Origin: Moniliella sp. 'wahieum'
Taxonomy: Eukaryota > Basidiomycota > Moniliellomycetes > Moniliellales > Moniliellaceae
DNA: 64,000 nucleotides
NCBI GenBank assembly: GCA_003971905.1
Contig: RSEE01000077.1
Span: 267,015-331,014, forward strand
Direction: 5' to 3'
The notes beneath the pieces are model-generated. The model saw nothing but the letters and a program-made list of their open reading frames with translations. It was not told where the DNA came from and did not search any database. A program made the translations under genes and the position numbers. Position 1 is the first letter of the stretch, and the number at the start of each line of letters is the position of its first letter. Positions 58,033 to 64,000 of this stretch are shown piece after piece.

Positions 58033-59329
58033 TTACTCATGCGCCGAATGGGTCACCCCGGCAACAGGGGGTACCCCCAGCTCAGCCAACATGGTGGGAA
58101 CGCTAATCGGGTCCTTGGCTAGCGCCTCGGCCTCTTTCGGACTGCGCACGAGGATCATGCCGGCATAGCCTTTTTCAGGGGATTAGCGGGAGCGATAGCA
58201 CAGCAGAAGGAACGTACCCATTGCGTTCACACTGAGCCGGCCCAGTTTTTTCTCATTGACCTCGCCCCATTCACCAGGAAGCGCGTATACCTCGCGAGAG
58301 CGAGGGATGAGGTGCATAGCGCGTCGCGAGAGAAGCATATTGAAAGAACCAAACTTGCTCTGGGGTGCCGTTGGGCTGACATCTTGGGTAGCAGCCTTGT
58401 GGTGGTCCGCTTGGTTCTTGGTGTCGAGCAAGTCGACCAAACGCTGCATCAGGTACATTTCCGCCCCTTTCTTCTTCAGCTCAACTGGGTCGATCAGAGC
58501 CACATAGTGCTGCCACGGAACAGGCAGGGCATGTACATGTCCTACTCGCAGGTCCAGGATCAGCGTCAGCGCGTCCGCCCTCAACTTCGGCAATCATTAA
58601 TCAACAGGCGGCGGCACCGGTGGATGTGAACATACGAAATTCGGACCCGTCCCGCTCGATCGAGGTGAGGAGACGTTCGATGGGGATCGTACCCTCGGCA
58701 TCATCGGCCGGGGGATGCTCGTCCGGGTCCACCCGTCTGGCAACATCTCCTCTCGCCGCACCTCAATCAGCTGAAGGTGACAGTGTTTTTGCGATGCGCC
58801 TGACTCCAACCACAGTTGAAGAAGGCCATCATCTCCTCCTCAGCCGGGTCGCCATGGAAACCAGCAACGAAGCGATACGCTTCGGTCAACAGTGCGGGAG
58901 GAGGCGGCAGGTTCTGGGGCACAAACTCCTTGGTGACCAGCAAGGCGTGCCGAGGCACAACACAGTACTTGTTGAGGAGCACAATACCTCCCTCGGGTTC
59001 CGTCTCACTGACGAGCAAGTTGGGCACATAGGGCGGCGCAAACGGATCCGCTTTGTTCTGCTCCCCACTGGCCGGCTTGACTGCATTGGGCGTGGGCTTT
59101 TGCAACAGCGCAGGTACCTCTCGTACAATAAAATCAATGTCGAGCGTCTTGATCTCGCGGTCTTCGGGTTTGGCATCGGGGGGGCAGACGGGGTAGCGGC
59201 AGCCTCCTGTGGGTTGGCAGGCTGAGTCAGGACGCGCACGGTGGAGGGGAAGTAGAAGGCGTCGCCGGCAGCGAGGGCGAGGTCGTACTGCTTGGCGACC
59301 TTTTTGCGAAGCTGGGCAGCGGTGGACAT
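58033..59329 (-). CDS. APA2: ATP adenylyltransferase (Ap4A phosphorylase)
   Basis: This is a HIT-superfamily enzyme that phosphorolyses diadenosine tetraphosphate to ADP and ATP. ATG at 59329 begins MSTAAQLRKKVAKQYDLALA; then DAFYFPSTVRVL. The conserved core reads DPFAPPYVPNLLVSE, GGIVLLNKYCVVPRHALLVT, KEFVPQNLPPPPALLTEAYR, MMAFFNCG, and after a break SGASQKHCHLQLIEVRRE, with the HxHxQ-type catalytic motif. The C-terminal part includes FGSFNMLLSRRAMHLIPRSR and KLGRLSVNAMG, a 48-base intron (58170-58217, GTACGT to AAAAAG), and YAGMILVRSPKEAEALA, ending HSAHE with TAA at 58033. Breaks lie near 58600-58780 and 59160. The divergent neighbour VPS74 starts 403 bases away; VMA16 ends 190 bases from its stop. 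Confidence 0.92.
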
Positions 59330-59731
59330 GGTGCGGGCCGCTGAAGGCGAACGGGGTGGAGAAGGAGGAGGACGGGGCGCGGCAGGCGCGAAGGCGCAGC
59401 GGTGGGGGGGGGGCCAGGCGACGAGGGCGGAGCTGGCGCAGACAGCCAATCATAAACAACAGGAGTAGGCCGCAGGCGTTGGGCGCGAGAGACGCCGCTC
59501 GGGGGGCTCGGAGCGGAGCAGGAGGGTCAAGACGGGCGTGAACATTTCAGGCGGGCGGCGCCGAGGGGCTGAGGATGCCCGAATGGCGAAGCTTGAAGCT
59601 TGAGGGAGGCAGCAGGCGGCGGAGCTTCCCGCGGATCGAAGGAGGCTTTGATCATTGATCCTTGCACCCCTCGGCCTCGCCCGCCCGGACGGTCTTCGAG
59701 CGGAGCGCCCCTCCTGCGCCCCCGACCACCC
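59330..59731. promoter_or_regulatory. Divergent promoter, APA2 and VPS74
   Basis: About 400 bases of GC-rich DNA between the two starts, with a GGCGAAGCTTGAAGCTTGAGG echo near 59585-59606 and TTGATCATTGATCC at 59648-59661. No TATA box is obvious. Confidence 0.4.
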
Positions 59732-61123
59732 ATGGATGCTGGAGGACTGTCGAGACGACGCGCTCATGGCCGCCGCTCCGTCCCCGCCGGCCCAGATGGC
59801 GATGGGCCCCAGGACGATGCCTCGCCGCATCTGCACATGCTCTCCCCCACCTCTCGTCCCCGCCATCCACCCGCCGGGCAGCCACCGCCCCCCACACCTA
59901 CCGCCTCCCGGACTCGGACCACCCCATTGCGTTTGACCCACGCGACCTCGCCGATGGCGGTGTCCCAGCGGGCCAGCCCCGGCCACCCCGGCTGACCATC
60001 ATGGAGGAAGTGCTGCTGCTGGGCATGAAGGACCATGCGGGCTACCTCTCCTTTTGGAACGACAGCATCTCCTACTCGCTCCGCGGTGCTGTCCTGCTCG
60101 AGCTGGCCCTGCGTGGACGCATTAGGATCGCACAAGATCCGCAGCGCTATGACTGGGCTGTGCAGGAGCGAGGGCTCGAAGTTGCGTCGCGGCAGCCAAC
60201 GGGCGATGTGTGCTGGACGAGACGTTGCGCCACATGGCGCTGTACGAGGCCAAACAGACAGCCCTCGGCATCTACAAGCGCAAGTCCTGTGTTCAGTGGA
60301 CCGATGTGCTTGCTGGAGAGACATGGGACCCAAAGCAGATCACGTACCAGCTCCGGGCCGTTCGAGAGCGCCTGGCCAAGGGCTTGGTCGACAAGGGCGT
60401 CCTCCGCACCGAAAAGTCCAGCATCCTCTTCTTTGACGTGACCACCCACCCCCTGGAAGATGTGGCGGCGAAGCAAGCCGTAGTGCGCAGGGTGCATTCC
60501 ATACTCGTGTCCCCCAAAGCCAAGACAGGGAGAGATGTGTCTCCCATGGGAGTTAGTCCCGACTCGCTCTACGCCGAGGAACGAGACCCTGTACCTTTCC
60601 CGGTCATACGAGCCCTTTGTACCGTCTGCGCAGCGTTGGCGGCCAATGTGTTGGAAAATGCGTTGGTAAACCTCAGCTTTACCCGGCGAGAGGCGGCGTT
60701 TGAGCGGCGGACGCGTTGATTGCCGAACTGGGGCAGTGGCCGATGGCTCCCACCTTGCCAATGGGCAACATTGGCAATCCCTCCCGTCCAAAAGAGCTAC
60801 CGGCCACCACGGATGCGGCCAGGAGAAGCAAGCGTGTCATGCCTAGCAGTCTTGCCGCCGGCAGCGTAGCCCAGTTAGAACCCGATGAAGGGACTGATGA
60901 GGGGCGATCCACCTTGGCCCTCAATTCTCTGCTGGCCATGGTGCGGGACGAGATGGAAGCAGCGGGAGGAGCGGTAGCCGAGGGTCAATTCGAAGCGATC
61001 GCAGGCATCTTGGGTGCTTTGGCCCGAATGGATTGCCTTGTACGTGTCACATGTAACCATGTAACCCCTCTTGATGGATCCCATGTGTACCCCAGTACTA
61101 ACCTATCACACGTTCAGATTTGA
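59732..61123 (+). CDS. VPS74: Vps74/GOLPH3 Golgi PI4P-binding protein
   Basis: This PI4P-binding adaptor retains glycosyltransferases in the Golgi. ATG at 59732 begins MDAGGLSRRRAHGRRS, a basic N-terminus like yeast Vps74. Then RLPDSDHPIAFDPRDLADGG, LTIMEEVLLLGMKDHAGYLS, FWNDSISYSLRGAVLLELAL, RGRIRI, and later PTGDV, LDETLRHMALYEAK, LAGETWDPKQITYQLRAVRE, RLAKGLVDKGVLRTEKSSIL, FFDVTTHPL. After a break at about 60718 the C-terminal half continues with a low-complexity insert (about 60770-60900) and LALNSLLAMVRDEMEAAGG, then FEAIAGILGALARMDCL. A 78-base intron (61040-61117, GTACGT, branch ACTAAC, GTTCAG) leaves a six-base last exon coding Ile and TGA. The insert around PSRPKELPATTDAARRSKR is longer than in yeast. 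Breaks near 59890, 60205 and 60715. Confidence 0.94.
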
Positions 61124-63097
61124 CCCTATCATGCCAATACCCAGCCCCCCTCTCCTTACGCCGCGTTGCATTGTGCTTCCAACGTTTTTTGCATCCTTCA
61201 TTGTTCGGTCCCGACTGGCCCATCCTCCTTTCGTCTCTCACATGCAACCGATCTAAATGACCTTCCACCCCTTTCGTTCACCCTTGCTTCTTAGCTCCTA
61301 CCACATGCCAAGCGCCATCATCCCCCCGATTTCCCCCGCACGCTCAATGCAATGGGGACATCGTGCAACATATGCCCTCCCATTTGGCGTGGCCTTGCTA
61401 CCTACCCCTAGGCGCGAAGAGGCCTCCGACGCACAAACTCTCAGCAACAACAGCATCGTATGGTGCGCCCAACCCACACGCCTGCGCCCACCTGGTTCTA
61501 TCAACTCTCCGTGTCGCGCAACACCCACTGTCCCTTGCTTCGTCGGTCGGCAAGGGTATCTGTGCAGTGTAGCACTCTGGTGGTGGAAGTCGCAGTGTGG
61601 AAAGGAACATACCCCGGCGACCCGGCCAAGGTGAGCAAGGAAGCAATTTTGAAAATGGGAATGGGAAAAGAGCATCGGCACTAACCACTGCGCCATTGTT
61701 GTTGCCCCTCGAAAAAGAGGCTGGGACGCGGTACATAGTCGTTCAGCCCGCTGTGGGACTCGACGCGATCCAAGGATGGACCAGTTGGGAGCTACCTCGT
61801 GTCGCATTGGTTGGTCGCCCGGGTCTGCCGAAGGAAGTCCAACGTTATATGCGGAGCAATTCTCCTGCCTCGCTCCCCGCCAAAGATAAGGTGCATCTGC
61901 GGAACAAGGCTGTGGCACACAGTTCAGGTGAAGGGAATTTCGACCCTCCGAGGCGGGGGGTATATGCGCAGAACAGGGACTAGTGAAGGTACAGAACAAG
62001 TCTGTGCCGCAGGAGTCGGAAATGGTATATCCCGGTTGACAAAAGAGTGAGGTATATAGTTCGCCTTTTGGGAAAGAGGGAAAGAGGGAAAGAGGGATGG
62101 CCCATTTAAGGAACCGCACGGCAGCTACGTTTCCACTAGACATGCCTGTTACCTTTCCCCCTGAGTTGACACACGGGGGGGGGGAGGACGGATTGTGATG
62201 GATCCATTAGTTAAGAAGGACCGGGACATATAGTCTCCCAGGGTAGGAAGAACAATCGTTTTGACAAGAATGATTCGATAGTAGCAATGACGGGAAGAAG
62301 CGCAAATATCATTCAGATATACTGAAGGTGGCTTCCACCTTGGGGCCAAACCATGTCTTCCATGTATGTGGCACACTTAGAATGGTCCAGTGTCCTCAGT
62401 CGATATATGTGGATGAGGCCCGATCCACTTTCGTCGTTCTTCTCTGTCAACAATCGTCATCAGGTAGCATCGATAACACCCCTACGGAACCTAACGTCCC
62501 TCTTGGCAAGGTGCAACAACACTTAAACCTCTCTAACGAAGAGGGTGTAGCCAAGAGAGGAATCGCTACAAATCTCATCCCTACATCTATACTCGGCAGA
62601 AAGCCTGCTGTTGTTGGCAACGCGAGTAAGTGGATTTTGCAAGAACTGGCTCTCGGGTTCCAAAACGTTGAATCGAACGAGCTTCCCAAACGAGGGAGGT
62701 GTGCAGAATGATGTGGAAAGAACAAATACTGAAAGGTGCAGAAGATTGAGGGGATGCCGTTGAGGGTGGTGGGGGATGGGGTTGGAATTAAATTGTTGCC
62801 GCTGCGCTGCCCCATCCCAGTCCAGCTGCAGCCCGAAGGAGTTCGCGGGTACGCATCAACGCCTTGCCTTGCTCATTCTTCCCTCGGAACGAGTGTTGTA
62901 CCGTGGAAGTGTGCAGACGAGGTCGTGAAGGCTTCGGAGGGGCCCCGAAATGCACTCCCCTTGACGCGACGGGTAGACCTTCGAGACTTGGATGTGTTTC
63001 CTTACTGCTTGGCAAAGGCACCGAGGGCGACGGTCGTAAGGAAACGGGATGGGGGGCGTATCTGCGTGGTCTTCCTTCTGGTCAGATTCATCATTCT
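61124..63097. other. Intergenic region (2 kb)
   Basis: No family is recognised. A 281-codon minus-strand frame (61298-62143) is open but lacks motifs and is overlapped by long plus-strand frames. A GGGAAAGA tandem (three copies) lies at 62071-62098. Confidence 0.45.
62071..62098. repeat. GGGAAAGA tandem repeat
   Basis: Three adjacent copies of the 8-mer GGGAAAGA. Confidence 0.8.
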
Positions 63098-64000
63098 CTA
63101 GTGTCTCTTGGTCTCCTCGTCGTGGTCGCGAAGGTCGATCGTGTCGGAGGTGGAAGCCGACACCTCCTCATTCACGCCCGAACTTCTTGGCGACCGGGAT
63201 CGAGCCGCGGCTGCTTCCTGGGCTGCTTCTTTGGCTCGTGCCGCCCGCTGTGCCGCTGAAAGCGCCGATCGTGACCGGCCTCGCGATGGAACAGGCGTAT
63301 CGAGCTGGGATAGGCTCACACCCGCGCCCCAAAATACTTCCGAGGGCGTGGCATAAACAATCAATGCGTCCCCGTCTCGAGCAGGCGAAGGCTCAGGTCA
63401 GAATGTTGGGTAAACTTGAGTAGCAACACCCGATCCATTGCCGCTACATTCAATCGATCTCTCATCCAGCCACGCTCGACGTAGGCGGAATGTTGATGTG
63501 CGACCCGACGTGCGTCTTGCGGCGTCGCCTGCCGCCGCACTTTGTGTGCCACCTCAGGATGGGCGGTAAACTTGAGCGCTTGGAACAAGTGTTCTGGGGG
63601 GTACGAATGAGCGGACGAACCTGGATGCAGGAGAGTGGATACGTACCAGCAGTAGGATAGCGGACTCCGTCCAAGTAAACGGGATGGTCCGAATCGGGCG
63701 ACAGCCAAAAGTTCGGCGCACCCTTGTGGTGGAAGGCAATCCGCATAGGGTTTCGACTCGAATCATACAGGACACCGTTGGCGATAAAGGGAGTCTTGTC
63801 CAGGACAGGCTTGGGCGCTGCCCCAGCCACGGAGGAGGAAGCCGTAGAGATAGATTCCGATTGCGAGTCCGGCTGGGAAAGGACTGGCGAATCGATGGGG
63901 GACAAGAGTTCAGGGGAAGGAAGTGCGGGTTCAGAGGCTTCCGCTGGCGGTTCCGACGTAGTCTTAGACTTGCGCCGAAGCAAGCTGGAGAGGCTGGGCA
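63098..64000 (-). CDS. NADAR-domain protein (YbiA/DUF1768-like), 5' end at or beyond window edge
   Basis: The NADAR superfamily includes enzymes that remove ADP-ribose from guanine and enzymes acting on riboflavin-pathway intermediates; the role of fungal members is poorly known. The N-terminal 60-70 residues are Ser/Pro/Glu-rich (TSEPPAEASEPALPSPELLS). The domain begins IANGVLYDSSRNPMRIAFHH, then KGAPNFWLSPDSDHPVYLDG and VRYPTA, a 53-base intron (63594-63646, GTACGT to CCCCAG), EHLFQALKFTAHPEVAHKVR, RRVAHQHSAYVERGWMRDRL, NVAAMDRVLLLKFTQHSDLS, LRLLETG, and after one missing G (about 63367) DALIVYATPSEVFWGAGVSL. The Glu of EHLFQA and the WG of FWGAG match the conserved family positions. A basic then acidic tail (QRAARAKEAAQEAAAARSRS, STSDTIDLRDHDEETKRH) ends at 63098. 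No ATG is seen in frame before 64000, so the start probably lies outside. Confidence 0.85.

Noticed and set aside
1-64000. Programmed frameshifting or genome-wide pseudogenisation as the cause of the broken frames
   Set aside because: Breaks are at varied non-slippery sites in essential single-copy genes and are mostly missing bases, which fits sequence error better.
1-64000. Transposons, CRISPR arrays or viral insertions
   Set aside because: No transposase, reverse transcriptase, long terminal repeats, spaced identical repeats or viral proteins were recognised anywhere.

Overview
This window is nuclear DNA from a fungus, most likely a basidiomycete. The genes have short GT-AG introns (about 50 to 80 bases) with CTAAC-like branch points. 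Gene content is fungal: chitin deacetylase with a GPI-type tail, a Pom1-like DYRK kinase, Vps74, Vma16, Spb1 and Qcr6. I cannot place the organism below phylum. About 24 protein genes, two of them unidentified coding stretches, and one tRNA can be supported; roughly half of the window is intergenic.

Reading-frame quality is poor. Nearly every gene, including conserved housekeeping genes such as RPL43, cytochrome c, SPB1 and VPS74, is broken by single missing bases, many of them in homopolymers. Each break restores family-typical sequence in the next frame. I read this as uncorrected sequencing or assembly error and annotate the loci as genes, giving outer coordinates that span introns and frame breaks.

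Layout. 0-12 kb: the 3' end of an MFS transporter (+), an unassigned possible coding stretch (-), an isochorismatase-family hydrolase (-), RPL43 (+), a secreted type-B carboxylesterase (+), cytochrome c (+) and a beta-carbonic anhydrase (-). 11.6-16.5 kb is a large gap without recognisable genes. 16.5-24 kb: chitin deacetylase (+), an unidentified gene (-) and SPB1 (-). 23.8-28 kb is a second large gap rich in short echoing repeats. 28-37 kb: a membrane-anchored GH30 glycosidase (+), QCR6 (+), a Rab5-type GTPase (-) and a multi-pass membrane protein (-). 38-47.6 kb, all minus strand: a DYRK kinase, PRPP synthetase, an intron-containing tRNA-Gly(GCC), AHA1 and LSM2. 47.8-64 kb: a multi-Myb AT-hook protein (+), a NatD-type acetyltransferase (-), an F-box/WD-like protein (+), a long disordered RS-rich protein (-), VMA16 (+), Ap4A phosphorylase APA2 (-), VPS74 (+), and a NADAR-domain protein (-) running off the right end.

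The genes do not form a pathway cluster. They are mostly housekeeping (ribosome, spliceosome, respiration, secretion, nucleotide metabolism) with some cell-wall and secreted enzymes. Several neighbours share short divergent promoters (LSM2/Myb, NatD/F-box, APA2/VPS74). Unusual points are the NADAR protein, a carbonic anhydrase whose first zinc-ligand cysteine reads as glycine, ATG-only first exons in two genes, a two-codon last exon in VPS74, and intergenic clusters of repeated palindromic words shared between distant loci.
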